Below, piece by piece: positions 36,352 through 46,516 of a stretch of 64,000 nucleotides of DNA (its first letter is position 1; every line of letters starts with the position of its first letter). The notes beneath the pieces were generated by a model. The model worked only from the letters and a program-made list of their open reading frames with translations, did not search any database and was not told where the DNA came from. Source of the stretch: Pseudomonas sp. Seg1 (GTDB lineage Bacteria > Pseudomonadota > Gammaproteobacteria > Pseudomonadales > Pseudomonadaceae); the NCBI RefSeq assembly GCF_018326005.1, contig NZ_AP021903.1, forward strand, positions 4,311,501 through 4,375,500. Reading direction: 5' to 3'. The translations under genes and the position numbers were made by a program.

Positions 36352-36446
36352 CCCTGTGGGAGCGGGCTTGCCCGCGATGGCGGTGTGTCAGACACATGGA
36401 TATTGCCTGTTCCGACGCCATCGCTGGCAAGCCAGCTCCCACAGGT
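36352..36446. repeat. Hybrid REP pair
   Basis: Left arm GGGAGCGGGCTTGCCCGCGA, right arm TCGCTGGCAAGCCAGCTCCC: two REP subtypes combined in one inverted pair between an antiporter and a chemoreceptor gene. Confidence 0.8.
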
Positions 36447-36454
36447 TGCGGTGT

Positions 36455-37774
36455 TTAGAGGACCATCGCGGCCACCCAGCCGAATGCCAGCAGCGGCAGG
36501 TTGTAGTGCAGGAAGGTCGGCACGACGGTGTCCCAGATGTGGTGATGCTGGCCGTCAACGTTCAAACCGGAGGTCGGGCCCAGGGTCGAATCCGAGGCCG
36601 GCGAACCAGTGTCGCCCAACGCCCCGGCAGTGCCGACGATGCACACGATGGCCATCGGACTGAAACCCAGTTGCACGCACAGCGGCACAAAAATCGCCGC
36701 CAGAATCGGCACCGTGGAAAACGACGAGCCGATGCCGATGGTCACCATCAACCCCACCAGCAACATCAACAGTGCACCGATCGCCTGGCTGTGATCGATC
36801 CACGCCGCCGCGCTTTCGACCAGCGAACGCACTTCACCGGTGGCCTTGAGCACTTCGGCGAAACCCGAGGCGGAGATCATGATGAAGCCGATCATCGCCA
36901 TCATTTTCATGCCTTCGGTGAACAGGTCATCCGTCTCGCGCCATTTGACGATGCCCGACGCCGAGAAAATCAGGAAACCGGCCAGCGCACCGATAATCAT
37001 CGAGTCCAGCAGCAACTGAATAATGAACGCCGCCGCGATAGCCAGACCGGCAATGCCGATGGTGCGAGGGTTGTAGGCCACGCTGACTTGCTCGACCTGC
37101 TCGATCTTCTCCAGGTCGTAAACGCGCTTCTTGCGATAGCTGAAGAACACCGCCATCAACAGGCCGAAGACCATGCCCAGCGCAGGAATCGCCATGGCGT
37201 GCATGACGTTGATCTGACTGATGTCGACGCCAGCCTTGCTGACGTTGGCCAGCAAAATCTGGTTGAGGAAGATATTGCCGAAGCCAACCGGGAACACCAT
37301 GTACGGCGTGATCAGGCCAAAGGTCATGACACAGGCAATCAAGCGACGGTCCAGTTGCAGCTTGGTCAGCACATAGAGAAGCGGCGGTACCAGCAGCGGA
37401 ATGAACGCAATGTGGATCGGCAGGATGTTCTGCGAGGCAATCGCCACCACCCACAACAGACCGATCAGCAGCCATTTGACGCTGCCGCCACCGGTGCTGT
37501 GCTGACGATCGACCATCGCCAGGGCCTTGTCGGCCAGCGCGTGGGCCAAACCCGACTTGGCAATCGCCACGGCGAAAGCGCCGAGCAACGCGTAGGACAA
37601 CGCCACCGTCGCGCCGCCGCCCAGGCCGCTGTTGAACGCCTTGAGCGTGGCGTCGATGCCCAGGCCACCGGTCAGGCCGCCGACCAATGCACCGACGATC
37701 AAGGCGATCACCACGTGCACGCGGGACAGGCTGAGGATCAGCATGACGCCGACCGCAGCAATCACTGCATTCAT
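36455..37774 (-). CDS. NhaC-type Na+/H+ antiporter family protein
   Basis: 439 residues with 10-12 hydrophobic helices. Starts [20 protein letters not shown]; conserved stretches include [38 protein letters not shown] and the motif [19 protein letters not shown] near the C-terminus. It belongs to the NhaC/YuiF-like antiporter group of the inner membrane. Some relatives transport organic solutes together with ions, so the substrate is not certain. It stands alone between REP elements. Confidence 0.85.
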   Translation of the reverse strand: MNAVIAAVGVMLILSLSRVHVVIALIVGALVGGLTGGLGIDATLKAFNSGLGGGATVALSYALLGAFAVAIAKSGLAHALADKALAMVDRQHSTGGGSVKWLLIGLLWVVAIASQNILPIHIAFIPLLVPPLLYVLTKLQLDRRLIACVMTFGLITPYMVFPVGFGNIFLNQILLANVSKAGVDISQINVMHAMAIPALGMVFGLLMAVFFSYRKKRVYDLEKIEQVEQVSVAYNPRTIGIAGLAIAAAFIIQLLLDSMIIGALAGFLIFSASGIVKWRETDDLFTEGMKMMAMIGFIMISASGFAEVLKATGEVRSLVESAAAWIDHSQAIGALLMLLVGLMVTIGIGSSFSTVPILAAIFVPLCVQLGFSPMAIVCIVGTAGALGDTGSPASDSTLGPTSGLNVDGQHHHIWDTVVPTFLHYNLPLLAFGWVAAMVL

Positions 37775-37939
37775 TTCACTACCTCAAAAACACTGCGGTG
37801 GAAAAATCACCGCCAGACAGGATGAGTCCGCCAACGGTTCACCGGCGGATTTGCGAAGAGGGTCTTATTAGAAGGGCGCGCACTGTGCCGCAGAGTGGCG
37901 GCGGTGTCAAAGCGAGTGGCTGAACTGAAATGTAACTTT

Positions 37940-38043
37940 GATCGTTCCCACGCTCTGCGTGGGAATGCCTCAAGGGACGCTCCGCGTTCCATTGGACGCA
38001 GAGCGTCCGGGGCTGCATTCCCACGCGGAGCGTGGGAACGATC
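37940..38043. repeat. Intergenic inverted repeat (GATCGTTCCCACGCTC type)
   Basis: GATCGTTCCCACGCTCTGCG and its inverted partner enclose a second inverted pair (GACGCTCCGCGTTCC / GGACGCAGAGCGTCC). A second copy is at 47354-47465. No gene is visible between 37775 and 38260. Confidence 0.9.
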
Positions 38044-38083
38044 AAACATTCTCACAGACACACCGCATTGGCGGGTTTCGCGA

Positions 38084-38122
38084 CTGCTGCGCAGCCGGTC
38101 GGGGATAAATCCCCTCACCACA
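38084..38122. repeat. Half copy of the GGGATTTATCCCC repeat
   Basis: GCTGCGCAGCCGGTCGGGGA followed by TAAATCCCCTCACCACA: one arm of the repeat found complete at 25957-26053. Confidence 0.65.
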
Positions 38123-38260
38123 GTTTTTGTGTTTACCCCAAACAGGGTTTCCAGCCTGCGCATGCGGCAATTCGCCATATTGTGTTTCAAAGATAAAGAA
38201 AGCCGAAACGCGGCCGTTACAGTGCAAAGTCTCAGATATTTATCGAATAAGGACGTCTCC

Positions 38261-40408
38261 ATGTCGCTCAGACAACTTTCCATCCAATGGAAAATCACCC
38301 TGCTCGCCGGGCTTTGCCTGGCCGGTATCGTGACCCTGTTGGTGGGTCTTTCGCTGTACCGCATGGAGCACAGCTCCGAGCTGGTGAAGGCCTCCAGCAT
38401 GGAGATGCTCACCGAATCGGCGCAGGCGCGCATCGAATCCCAGGGCGAAGTGCAAGCCGCCGGCATTCGTCAGCAGTTCATGGACGCTTATCAGTACGGC
38501 CACGGTTTCTCGCGGCAGGTGCTGTTCCTGCGGGAACAGGCCGAGAAACGCTTCCTCGACGCCTTCGACCTGCGCGAGGACATGACCCGTCAGGTCAAGT
38601 CCGCGCTGCAAGCCAACCCCGATCTGCTCGGCCTGTCGCTGGTGTTCGAAGCCAACGCACTGGACGGCAAGGACGAACTGTTCGCCGGGCAGGCGGAACT
38701 GGGCAGCAACGACAAAGGCCGTTTCGCCCTGTACTGGTCGCAACCGACGCCTGGCAAAATCACCTCGATGGCCCTGCCGGAAAGCGATATGGCCGACACC
38801 AGCACCGGCCCCAGCGGTCAGGCGGCCAACGCCTGGTTCACCTGCCCGCGCACCACGCTCAAACCGTGCGTAATCGAACCGTACTTCTACGTGATCGAAG
38901 GCCAGAACGTGCTGATGACCAGCATCGTCTTCCCGCTGATGGTCAACGGCAAAGTGATTGCCTCGCTGTCGGTCGACATCAACCTCAACAGCCTGCAATC
39001 GATCAGCCAGAGCGCGAGCAAAAAGCTCTACGACGGCCAGACCGCCGTGAGCATCATCAGCCCGGTCGGCCTGCTCGCCGGCTACAGCCCGGACGCGAGC
39101 AAACTGAGCAAGCGTCTGGACACCATCGACACCATCAGTGGCGCCGAACTGCTGCGCCAACTGGCCTCCAGCACCAGCGTTTCCAGCCTGCACAGCAACG
39201 GCCAGTTGAAAGTGCTGTCGCCGTTTCAGCCGATTCCCGGCGGTCCGTCGTGGGCGGTGTTGCTCGATGTACCGGAAAAAGTCCTGGTGGCACGCGCCGA
39301 AGCGCTCAAGCAGCAACTGGACGCGAGCAACAACTCGGGCACGCTGATCGAGTTGAGCTTGGGCGTGCTGGCTGCGCTTATCGGTCTGTTGCTGGTGTGG
39401 CTGATGGCGCGCAGCGTGACCAGACCGATCCTCGGCGTGGCCAACATGCTCGAAGACATCGCCAGCGGCGAAGGAGATCTGACCCGACGTCTGGCCTACG
39501 ACAAGAAGGACGAGCTTGGGCAACTGGCCGGCTGGTTCAACAAGTTCCTCGACAAGTTGCAGCCGATCATCGCTGAGGTGAAACGCTCGGTGCAGGATGC
39601 GCGCAACACGGCCGATCAGTCCTCGGCCATCGCCACCCAGACCAGCGCCGGCATGGAACAGCAATACCGCCAGGTCGACCAGGTCGCTACTGCCTCCCAC
39701 GAGATGAGCGCCACCGCGCAGGACGTCGCCCGCAGCGCCGCCCAGGCTGCCGAAGCGGCCAAGGATGCCGACCGCGCCACCCGTCAGGGCCTGACCGTGA
39801 TCGACCGCACCACCGCCAGCATCGACACCCTCGCCGCTGACATGAGCGCGGCGATGATCCAGGTCGAAGGCCTGGCCGCCAACAGCGAGAAGATCGGCGC
39901 CGTGCTGGAAACCATCCGCGCCATCGCCGAGCAGACCAATCTGCTTGCGCTCAACGCTGCCATCGAAGCGGCGCGTGCCGGTGAAGCCGGACGCGGGTTT
40001 GCTGTAGTTGCCGACGAAGTGCGCAACCTTGCCCGCCGCACGCAAGAGTCGGTGGAAGAAACCCGTCAGGTGATCGAGCAACTGCAAAACGGCACGCAGG
40101 ATGTGGTCGGTTCGATGGGCAACAGCCATCGTCAGGCGCAGGGCAGCGTCGAACAGGTTGGCCAGGCGGTCACTGCACTGCGGCAGATCGGTGATGCGGT
40201 GACGGTGATCAGCGACATGAACCTGCAGATCGCCAGTGCGGCCGAGGAACAGAGCGCGGTGGCTGAGGAGATCAATAACAACGTGGCGACGATCCGTGAT
40301 GTGACGGAGTCGTTGTCCGGGCAGGCGAATGAATCGGCGCGGGTGAGTCAGTCGCTGAACAGTCTGGCAAATCAGCAGCAGAGTCTGATGGATCAGTTTC
40401 GGGTTTGA
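38261..40408 (+). CDS. Methyl-accepting chemotaxis protein with large (dCache-type) sensor
   Basis: 715 residues from the ATG at 38261, which has AAGGACG upstream; the open frame upstream of it runs through intergenic repeats. First helix at about 10-32 ([20 protein letters not shown]), then a roughly 330-residue periplasmic region of double-Cache size, a second helix at about 365-385 ([17 protein letters not shown]), HAMP, and the signalling domain with [19 protein letters not shown]. Long Cys-containing loops ([20 protein letters not shown]) resemble the amino-acid receptor class only loosely. The ligand is unknown. It is transcribed alone. Confidence 0.92.
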   Translation: MSLRQLSIQWKITLLAGLCLAGIVTLLVGLSLYRMEHSSELVKASSMEMLTESAQARIESQGEVQAAGIRQQFMDAYQYGHGFSRQVLFLREQAEKRFLDAFDLREDMTRQVKSALQANPDLLGLSLVFEANALDGKDELFAGQAELGSNDKGRFALYWSQPTPGKITSMALPESDMADTSTGPSGQAANAWFTCPRTTLKPCVIEPYFYVIEGQNVLMTSIVFPLMVNGKVIASLSVDINLNSLQSISQSASKKLYDGQTAVSIISPVGLLAGYSPDASKLSKRLDTIDTISGAELLRQLASSTSVSSLHSNGQLKVLSPFQPIPGGPSWAVLLDVPEKVLVARAEALKQQLDASNNSGTLIELSLGVLAALIGLLLVWLMARSVTRPILGVANMLEDIASGEGDLTRRLAYDKKDELGQLAGWFNKFLDKLQPIIAEVKRSVQDARNTADQSSAIATQTSAGMEQQYRQVDQVATASHEMSATAQDVARSAAQAAEAAKDADRATRQGLTVIDRTTASIDTLAADMSAAMIQVEGLAANSEKIGAVLETIRAIAEQTNLLALNAAIEAARAGEAGRGFAVVADEVRNLARRTQESVEETRQVIEQLQNGTQDVVGSMGNSHRQAQGSVEQVGQAVTALRQIGDAVTVISDMNLQIASAAEEQSAVAEEINNNVATIRDVTESLSGQANESARVSQSLNSLANQQQSLMDQFRV

Positions 40409-40434
40409 TTCAGAGGTTGTGGGGTGTCAGTTGG

Positions 40435-40627
40435 ATTGAGCCCCCCTCACCCCAGCCCTCTCCCCCAAGGGGCGAGGGGGAAAGGGAGCCGATCTTCATG
40501 CTGTTCAAACCCGATTTCGGCTCAACATCTCATGTCGATGCAATACTTTTTAGAACCTGAGTTCAGCTCGGTATTTCACGTCGGTGTACCTCGAACAAAC
40601 GCCGCGATCAGTCCCCTCTCCCCCGGG
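40435..40627 (-). repeat. Dispersed palindromic repeat, family P (copy 2, split by the IS)
   Basis: Inverted copy of 101-275: CCCCTCACCCCAGCCCTCTC at one end, ACTCAGGTT-, TACACCGACGTGAAATA- and GATCGCGGCG-type inner parts on the minus strand. The other end (GGGAGAGGGTTAGGGTGAGG) lies beyond the IS at 41913-41940. Confidence 0.8.
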
Positions 40628-40675
40628 TGTATGTACCGGAGACATGGTGGACACATGTTCGGAGACATGGTGGAC
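40628..40675. repeat. Left terminal inverted repeat of the IS
   Basis: 48 bp containing the unit GGAGACATGGTGGAC twice (40638-40652 and 40661-40675). The partner at 41865-41912 has the same doubled unit, which suggests two transposase-binding sites per end. Confidence 0.85.
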
Positions 40676-40679
40676 GGTT

Positions 40680-41822
40680 TTAGATCTTCTTACCTGCCGT
40701 AACGATCTGCAAGTTCAAGTCGATTCGGGCAATACGATGTCTACTCCAGTAGACATCGTGGATGCCATCTTCCGTCGTTTCCCTGATAGCTACTGACCTC
40801 CCATAAAAAGCTTTTCCGACTGTGTATTCACGGTTCCGCCAGTAGATCTCGCCCTTCACCTGAACCTTCCTGACCACATCCCCATCGTCGTACTCCGGCG
40901 CCGCGGGCTGCTCCTGATATTCCCGTGGGCTGCTGCTGTAGCGAGTAGCAGGCACCTGCATGTCCAACGCTTGATGTGGACGCTTCTGGTTGTAGATATC
41001 ACGCCAGATATCAAACGCCCGTTGTGCACCGTTGAGATCAATAAAATGTCGGTCTCGCAGGACTTCATTTTTCAGGCTGCGGTGGAAGCGTTCCAGCTTT
41101 CCTTGGGTTTGCGGATGATAAGGTCGAGAGTGCCCGACCTTGATGCCCTGACTCATCAGCCAGACCTCCAGCGCGGTATAAACGCCAGTCTGGTCACCCC
41201 AGGGTGAACCGTTGTCCATCGTCATGCGCAAAGGCAGACCATGACGCCGAAAGACCCTGATTAGATGCTCCTGAACGGTTTCACGTCGCTCATCGAGGCA
41301 GGCCGCGATACACAGCGAAAACCGCGAATGATCGTCCAGTATCGTCAACGGATGGCAACGTCCCTGAGCCAGGCTGATATGGCCCTTGAAGTCCATCTGC
41401 CAAAGATCGTTGGGCGCTTCATGCTCGAAGCGGATAAACGGTTTAATCTCAGCGGCCTTTGAATCAACGCGTGAATGACGCTGTAAAACCGCATGCACGG
41501 TACTGACCGAAGGCATTACTGCGCCGCTGTCTTCCAGCACACGTTTGAGCTTGCGAGCGCCCCAAGCCGCGTATTCCTCACTCACGGTCAGAATCTGCTG
41601 CTCAACCTCGTCAGCGCAGCGTTTGGGTGACGTCTTCGGTCGTCGAGACTGATCGATCAAGCCCTCTGCACCTGAAGTTTCAAACCTGTTGAGCCATTTG
41701 TAGGCAGTGCTTGGGCTGATATTGAATCGGCGGCAAAGCTGCCGGACATTGGCTCCTTCTTGCCGAGCCAAATGCACGAACTCTGAACGAAGCTGCACGG
41801 TGGACACCTCTTCCCAGGACAC
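40680..41822 (-). CDS. IS481-family transposase
   Basis: 380 residues. GTG start at 41822 preceded by AAGGAGATGACC. N-terminal helix-turn-helix (RQLCRRFNISPSTAYKWLNR), a second DNA-binding region (SVSTVHAVLQRHSRV), then the rve-type DDE core: D in WQMDFKGHISL, D in MTMDNGSPWGD, E in GKLERFHRSLKNEV. A C-terminal extension (GEIYWRNREYTVG) is common in the family. The catalytic residues are all present, so it may be active. It occupies nearly the whole element. Confidence 0.95.
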   Translation of the reverse strand: MSWEEVSTVQLRSEFVHLARQEGANVRQLCRRFNISPSTAYKWLNRFETSGAEGLIDQSRRPKTSPKRCADEVEQQILTVSEEYAAWGARKLKRVLEDSGAVMPSVSTVHAVLQRHSRVDSKAAEIKPFIRFEHEAPNDLWQMDFKGHISLAQGRCHPLTILDDHSRFSLCIAACLDERRETVQEHLIRVFRRHGLPLRMTMDNGSPWGDQTGVYTALEVWLMSQGIKVGHSRPYHPQTQGKLERFHRSLKNEVLRDRHFIDLNGAQRAFDIWRDIYNQKRPHQALDMQVPATRYSSSPREYQEQPAAPEYDDGDVVRKVQVKGEIYWRNREYTVGKAFYGRSVAIRETTEDGIHDVYWSRHRIARIDLNLQIVTAGKKI

Positions 41823-41947
41823 AGGTCATCTCCTTGGTGATGAGCAATGTGTCTATTAAAAAGTGTCCACCATGTCTCCGAACACCTGTCCACCATGTCT
41901 CCGGTACATACACCGGGAGAGGGTTAGGGTGAGGGGCTTTCAAAGGC

Positions 41948-43261
41948 TCACCGCCGAGGCAACTCGATCACCACCTTCAACCCGCCCCACTCACTCTCGC
42001 CCAATACCAGCAACCCGCCCCACGTGTCGACAATGTCGCGCACAATCCCCAATCCCAAACCATGTCCATGGGTCTGTTCATCCAGCCGCGTCCCCCGGCT
42101 GAACACCTGAGCACGCTGATCCTCGGGAATCCCCGGCCCGTCATCTTCCACGCTCAGGGCATAACCGTCTGTACGCTCAATCACACTCAAGCGCAGCTCG
42201 GCATCTGCCCATTTGCAGGCGTTGTCCAGCAGGTTGCCCAAAAGCTCCAGCAAATCCTCACGATCCCATGGCAACTGCAGACCTGTCGGCGCGACGTAAC
42301 TCAGCGCCAGGTGTTCGCCATGGATCATGTTCAGCGTCGCCAGCAATCCCGGCAGTTCAGCATCGCAGTCGAACAAAGCGCCGGGCAGCGCATCACCGGA
42401 CAGTCGCGCACGGTTCAGTTCGCGATTGAGCCGTTGCTGCACTTGCTCCAGTTGTTCTTTGAGGATCTTGCGCAGCTCGGGATGGCCTTCGAGTTTTTCG
42501 CTCGACGCCAGACTCAGCAACACCGCCAACGGCGTTTTCAACGCGTGCCCCAGATTGCCCAGCGCATTGCGCGAACGCTTGAGGCTGTCTTCAGTGTGTG
42601 CGAGCAGATGGTTGATCTGCGCCACCAGCGGCTCCAGCTCCACCGGCACTTGATCATCCAGTTGCGAACGCTGGCCCTGCTGCAATTGCGCAATCTGCTC
42701 GCGGGCCTTTTCCAGCGGTTTCAACGCGCGGCGTACGGTCAGCCGTTGCAAAAACAGAATCAGCAGCAATCCGGCCAGACCGAGACCGAGGCCGAGCTGG
42801 CGCATACGCTGGAAACTCTCGCGCACCGGGGTGTAATCCTGTGCCACGCTGATCGAAATTGACTGCCCCAGGCGCCGATAATCCGAACGCAGCACCAGCA
42901 ACTGCTGACCGTCCGGGCCCAATTGCAGATTGCTGTGCAGGCCGGGCGTTTCCAGCAATGGCAAATCCTGATCCCACAACGAACGCGAACGCCAGTGGCT
43001 TTCAGCAAAATCGATACGGAAGTAATGCCCGGAAAACGGCCGCTGATAGGCCGGCGACAGGTGTCGCTCATCCAGTTGCAAACCCTGCGGGCCGCGCACC
43101 AGTGCCACCAGCAGGCTTTCGCTGTCGTTGCGCAAGCCGGCTTCGAGATAGCGCTGCAACCCCACTTCGAACAACCACAGGCTGGTTTGCGCCAGCACCA
43201 CGCCGACGACCACCATCACGCTGATCAACCCCAGGCTCAAACGGCGCTGGATTGACCTCAC
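41948..43261 (-). CDS. Two-component sensor histidine kinase (CarS/BqsS- or PhoQ-like)
   Basis: 437 residues. Transmembrane helices at about 10-30 and 150-170 flank a periplasmic domain of about 120 residues. The kinase core has [20 protein letters not shown] (phospho-accepting His), [17 protein letters not shown] (N box) and [13 protein letters not shown] (G box). The start overlaps the response-regulator stop by 4 bases. Together with the two upstream PepSY genes this resembles the P. aeruginosa CarRS/BqsRS operon, which answers to calcium or ferrous iron. The RExxE iron motif described for BqsS is not evident here, so the signal is open. Confidence 0.9.
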   Translation of the reverse strand: MRSIQRRLSLGLISVMVVVGVVLAQTSLWLFEVGLQRYLEAGLRNDSESLLVALVRGPQGLQLDERHLSPAYQRPFSGHYFRIDFAESHWRSRSLWDQDLPLLETPGLHSNLQLGPDGQQLLVLRSDYRRLGQSISISVAQDYTPVRESFQRMRQLGLGLGLAGLLLILFLQRLTVRRALKPLEKAREQIAQLQQGQRSQLDDQVPVELEPLVAQINHLLAHTEDSLKRSRNALGNLGHALKTPLAVLLSLASSEKLEGHPELRKILKEQLEQVQQRLNRELNRARLSGDALPGALFDCDAELPGLLATLNMIHGEHLALSYVAPTGLQLPWDREDLLELLGNLLDNACKWADAELRLSVIERTDGYALSVEDDGPGIPEDQRAQVFSRGTRLDEQTHGHGLGLGIVRDIVDTWGGLLVLGESEWGGLKVVIELPRR

Positions 43262-43926
43262 GAAGCTTGCCCGCCGAACAGGTAACCCTGGCCGCGACGG
43301 GTTTCGATCACGCTTTTGCCGAGCTTGCGGCGCAGGTGATTGACGTGGACTTCGAGGACGTTGGAGTCACGTTCGGTCTCGCCGTCGTAGAGGTGTTCGG
43401 CGAGGTGGCTTTTGGAGAGGATCTGCTCCGGATGGAGCATGAAATAACGCAGCAGGCGAAATTCAGCGGCGGTCAGTTGAATGTCGGCGCCGTCGCGGGT
43501 CACGCACTGACGGCCCTCGTCCAGATGCAGGCCGGCAGCCTTGAGCGTCGGTTGATTGGCCTGGCCCTTGGAGCGGCGCAGCAGCGACTGAACCCGCAAG
43601 TGCAGTTCTTCGGGGTGGAACGGTTTGGTCAGGTAATCATCGGCGCCGGCCTTCAAACCTTCGATGCGCTCGGCCCAGGAATCGCGTGCGGTGAGGATCA
43701 GCACCGGAATCGCCAGACCGCCAGCACGCCACTGCGCCAGCACCTCAAGCCCCGGCACGCCGGGCAGGCCGAGGTCGAGGATGATCAGGTCATAGGGCTC
43801 GCTGCTGCCCTGATACACCGCATCACGACCGTCGGCCAGCCAATCCACCGCGTAGCCTTGGCGTTGCAGGCCGGCGATCAATTCGTCAGCCAGCGGCACG
43901 TGGTCTTCCACCAGAAGCAAGCGCAT
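43258..43926 (-). CDS. OmpR/PhoP-family response regulator (CarR/BqsR-like)
   Basis: 222 residues. Receiver domain with LVEDH, the phospho-accepting Asp in [17 protein letters not shown], and KP in [13 protein letters not shown]. Winged-helix DNA-binding domain with [18 protein letters not shown] and [16 protein letters not shown]. It controls transcription after phosphorylation by the adjacent kinase. It starts 3 bases after the second PepSY gene and overlaps the kinase start, so all four genes form one operon. Confidence 0.93.
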   Translation of the reverse strand: MRLLLVEDHVPLADELIAGLQRQGYAVDWLADGRDAVYQGSSEPYDLIILDLGLPGVPGLEVLAQWRAGGLAIPVLILTARDSWAERIEGLKAGADDYLTKPFHPEELHLRVQSLLRRSKGQANQPTLKAAGLHLDEGRQCVTRDGADIQLTAAEFRLLRYFMLHPEQILSKSHLAEHLYDGETERDSNVLEVHVNHLRRKLGKSVIETRRGQGYLFGGQAS

Positions 43927-43929
43927 CGA

Positions 43930-44241
43930 TCAATCTTCCTTGTCTTTCACGAGTTCACCGGTATCGGCCTTAAGGTGCAGCTCACGGGCGACACCTTCGA
44001 CGGTCAGCAACTCGACTTCATAAATGTAGACGTCGTGTTTTTCTTCCAGCTCGACTTCCAGCAGTTTTGCACCCGGATAGCGATCCATGGCCTGCTGCAG
44101 CACTTGCTCCAGCGGCAAAATCACTCCGCGCTCACGCAGCTTCAGGGCTTCGTCCTGATCGAGGTCGCGGGCCATCGCCGCCGAGCAAAAAATCACGAAC
44201 GCCAACGCAGTAGAGCTGGTGGCGCGAACATTAACCTTCAT
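43930..44241 (-). CDS. Exported PepSY-domain protein
   Basis: 103 residues with a signal peptide (to about SAAMARD). The mature part is one PepSY domain: DEALKLRERGVILPLEQVLQ, then YPGAKLLEVELEEKHDVYIY and ELHLKADTGELVKD. Such small periplasmic domains may bind ligands or inhibit partners; here the position before a two-component system suggests a role in signal input or as a target of the system. ATG at 44241 shares one base with the stop of the preceding gene. Confidence 0.85.
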   Translation of the reverse strand: MKVNVRATSSTALAFVIFCSAAMARDLDQDEALKLRERGVILPLEQVLQQAMDRYPGAKLLEVELEEKHDVYIYEVELLTVEGVARELHLKADTGELVKDKED

Positions 44242-44549
44242 TACGTATCCTGATGATCCTTGAGAACCTGCCCGCTGACCGCGTCTAATTCCAGATCCCA
44301 CTCCAGCCCCTGCGGATCACGCATTTCGACCTGGTAGATGTACTTGCCGTACTCCTCTTCCAGCTCGGTTTCGGTGATGGTCGAACCCGGGTGTCTGGCC
44401 AGTGCCGTGGCATTGAGCTTCTCGAAGGAGACGATAGTACCAGCGTCGCGCAGACGCAGGGCTTCATCAGGCCCCAGATCGCGTGCATGGGCGAGGCTGG
44501 CGGTCAGGCCGATGATCGAGGCGAGGGACAGGGCAGTCAGGGTTTTCAT
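44241..44549 (-). CDS. Exported PepSY-domain protein (first gene of the operon)
   Basis: 102 residues with a signal peptide (MKTLTALSLASIIGLTASLA, HARD). It repeats the plan of the next gene: DEALRLRDAGTIVSFEKLNA, HPGSTITETELEEEYGKYIY, DLELDAVSGQVLKDH. The two arose by tandem duplication. ATG at 44549 has a GGAGAC site; the open frame upstream belongs to a REP. It is probably the first gene of pepSY-pepSY-regulator-kinase. Confidence 0.85.
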   Translation of the reverse strand: MKTLTALSLASIIGLTASLAHARDLGPDEALRLRDAGTIVSFEKLNATALARHPGSTITETELEEEYGKYIYQVEMRDPQGLEWDLELDAVSGQVLKDHQDT

Positions 44550-44655
44550 GGTGTCTCCGTAATTTTTATGTGTTGCGTACGGTGGGCACCTTAACGGGAT
44601 GAACTTAACTGAAACTGAATGGCCATCATTGCTCTGCCTCAACACATATGCCCTC

Positions 44656-44746
44656 TGTAGGAGCGAGCCTGCTCGCGATAGCGGTGTGTCATTGAGCAAT
44701 GATGCGTCTGATACACCGCCATCGCGAGCAGGCTCACTCCTACAAG
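44656..44746. repeat. REP pair (GAGCCTGCTCGCGA subtype)
   Basis: TGTAGGAGCGAGCCTGCTCG and CGAGCAGGCTCACTCCTACA form inverted arms. Confidence 0.9.
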
Positions 44747-44797
44747 GTTTTGCAACATGTGCTTATAATTGTTCGCTTGCTAACGATCGAGACCGGT

Positions 44798-45877
44798 ATG
44801 ACCGCCATCCACATCAAGTTCCCTGCCCTCACCCTCAAGGCCGGCCCGCGGGCCATGGCGCGGATTCGTGCCCAAGGCCTCAACGCTGCCGATGTCGGCA
44901 CCTTGCCCGGCGCGGCCGGTGGGCCGAAGGCGTTGGGGATTCAGGGGCTGGATCTGGCACTGTTCGGTGAATGGCTGCCGAGCGCGCCGCGCGAGCGTTC
45001 GCTGATCGGTGCGTCGGTCGGTTCCTGGCGCTTCGCCAGCGCCTGCCTGCCGGACGCCGCCGAAGGCATCCGTCGTCTCGGGCACTTGTATGCCGAGCAG
45101 AATTTCAACAAAGGCGTGACCATGGCCGAGATCAGCCAGAGCTCGCAGCGTATGCTCAATGACCTGCTCGATGGCCGCGACGCGAGCATCCTGAGCAACG
45201 CCGATTACCGGTTGAACATCATGGTGGTCAAAAGCCAGGGCCGCCTCGCTGACGATCATCGCGGTCGCCTCGGGCTGGCGCTGGGATCGGTGATCGCCGA
45301 CAACCTGCGGGGCCGCGCGCGGCTGTCGCGGCACTTCGAACGGCTGATCATCCACGATCCGCGCCTGGCGCCGCCGGTGCATGCGTTGAACGACTTCCCG
45401 TCGCGCTTCGTTGCCCTGAATGCCGGCAATCTGCGTCAGGCGCTGTTGGCCTCGGGCTCGATTCCGATGGTCATGGAAGGCGTGCGCGACCTGCCCGGCG
45501 CCGGGGTCGGAACGTTCCGCGATGGCGGTCTGCTCGACTATCACCTCGACCTGCCCTACAGCGGCGACGGCATCGTGCTCTATCCGCATTTCACCGATCG
45601 GGTGATTCCGGGCTGGTTCGACAAGACCCTGCCGTGGCGCCGCGCCTCGACCGAGCGCTTGCAGGATGTGCTGCTGCTCGCGCCGTCGAAGGAATATCTG
45701 GCGCGCCTGCCCTACGGCAAACTGCCCGACCGTAACGACTTCAAGCGCTTTATGGGCGATGCCCCGAGTCGACAGAAATACTGGCACGCGGCGATGGACG
45801 AGAGCCGCCGACTGGGCGATGAGTTTTTGGAACTGGCTGCCAACGGTCGCCTCGCCGAGCGCTTGCTGACCCTTTAG
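44798..45877 (+). CDS. Patatin-like phospholipase family protein
   Basis: 359 residues from the ATG at 44798. An oxyanion-type glycine run ([12 protein letters not shown]) is followed by the nucleophile elbow GASVGSW (Ser73) and the second catalytic residue in [10 protein letters not shown] (Asp242), giving the Ser-Asp dyad of patatin-fold lipid acyl hydrolases. There is no signal peptide or membrane segment, so it is probably cytoplasmic or membrane-associated. The substrate is unknown. The ribosome site is weak, and the next gene (queD) starts 85 bases later and may be separate. Confidence 0.8.
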   Translation: MTAIHIKFPALTLKAGPRAMARIRAQGLNAADVGTLPGAAGGPKALGIQGLDLALFGEWLPSAPRERSLIGASVGSWRFASACLPDAAEGIRRLGHLYAEQNFNKGVTMAEISQSSQRMLNDLLDGRDASILSNADYRLNIMVVKSQGRLADDHRGRLGLALGSVIADNLRGRARLSRHFERLIIHDPRLAPPVHALNDFPSRFVALNAGNLRQALLASGSIPMVMEGVRDLPGAGVGTFRDGGLLDYHLDLPYSGDGIVLYPHFTDRVIPGWFDKTLPWRRASTERLQDVLLLAPSKEYLARLPYGKLPDRNDFKRFMGDAPSRQKYWHAAMDESRRLGDEFLELAANGRLAERLLTL

Positions 45878-45962
45878 TCAGTGTTTTGCGCAGAGCTCTG
45901 GTAAACTCGCCGCCTGCCCGAATCGCTGCGGCGAACGCCATCTGAACAGAGCCGAAATCACT

Positions 45963-46319
45963 GTGGAAATCTTCAAAGAGTTTACTTTCGAATCCGCCCA
46001 CCGCCTGCCGCACGTCCCGGACGGCCACAAGTGCGGGCGTTTGCACGGTCACTCGTTCAAAGTGGCGATTCACCTGAGCGGCGACCTCGATCCGCACACC
46101 GGCTGGATCCGTGACTTCTCCGAGATCAAGGCGATTTTCAAGCCGCTGTACGAGCGTCTGGATCACAACTACCTGAACGACATTCCCGGCCTGGAAAACC
46201 CGACCAGCGAAGTGCTGGCCAAATTCATCTGGAATGAAATGAAGCCGCTGTTGCCGGAACTGAGCGCAATCCGCATTCACGAGACGTGCACCAGCGGTTG
46301 CATCTATCGCGGCGAATAA
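45963..46319 (+). CDS. queD: 6-carboxy-5,6,7,8-tetrahydropterin synthase
   Basis: 118 residues with a GTG start. It converts dihydroneopterin triphosphate to 6-carboxytetrahydropterin, the first committed step towards preQ0 and queuosine tRNA modification. [20 protein letters not shown] holds zinc ligand His13 and the catalytic Cys24, with His28 and His30 in GRLHGHSF completing the zinc site. LDHNYLND and HETCTSGC are further family motifs. Length matches E. coli QueD. It is transcribed alone; a REP pair and a terminator follow. Confidence 0.95.
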   Translation: MEIFKEFTFESAHRLPHVPDGHKCGRLHGHSFKVAIHLSGDLDPHTGWIRDFSEIKAIFKPLYERLDHNYLNDIPGLENPTSEVLAKFIWNEMKPLLPELSAIRIHETCTSGCIYRGE

Positions 46320-46334
46320 CGCAACGCGAATACC

Positions 46335-46430
46335 CCTTGTAGGAGTGAGCCTGCTCGCGATAGCGGATTGACATTCAACATGGATGACGACTGATAGATC
46401 GCTATCGCGAGCAGGCTCACTCCTACAAGG
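46335..46430. repeat. REP pair (GAGCCTGCTCGCGA subtype)
   Basis: TTGTAGGAGTGAGCCTGCTC and its inverted partner, directly after queD. Confidence 0.9.
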
Positions 46431-46445
46431 GTTGGTGTTTTGCCA

Positions 46446-46472
46446 GAAAACAGCCTTCACGGCTGTTTTTTT
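46446..46472 (+). terminator. Rho-independent terminator
   Basis: AAAACAGCC-TTCAC-GGCTGTTTTTTT, a near-symmetrical hairpin with a T run, between the REP pair behind queD and the hydrolase gene. Confidence 0.85.
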
Positions 46473-46516
46473 ATGCCTATGCTTTTTGGCTCTCCACCCG
46501 CCAAGAGGACAGGCCC

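Larger units (their letters stand above)
40628..41912 (-). mobile_element. Complete IS481-family insertion sequence
   Basis: 1285 bp, from TGTATGTACCGGAGAC to its reverse complement. The terminal inverted repeats are 48 bp (40628-40675 and 41865-41912) with two mismatches. A direct duplication CCGGG flanks the element (40623-40627 and 41913-41917). The single transposase gene is intact. The element lies in the hairpin loop of a family P repeat. Confidence 0.93.

Noticed and set aside
37895..38260. N-terminal extension of 122 residues on the second chemoreceptor.
   Set aside because: It reads through two intergenic repeats; the ATG at 38261 has a good ribosome site and starts right before the first helix.
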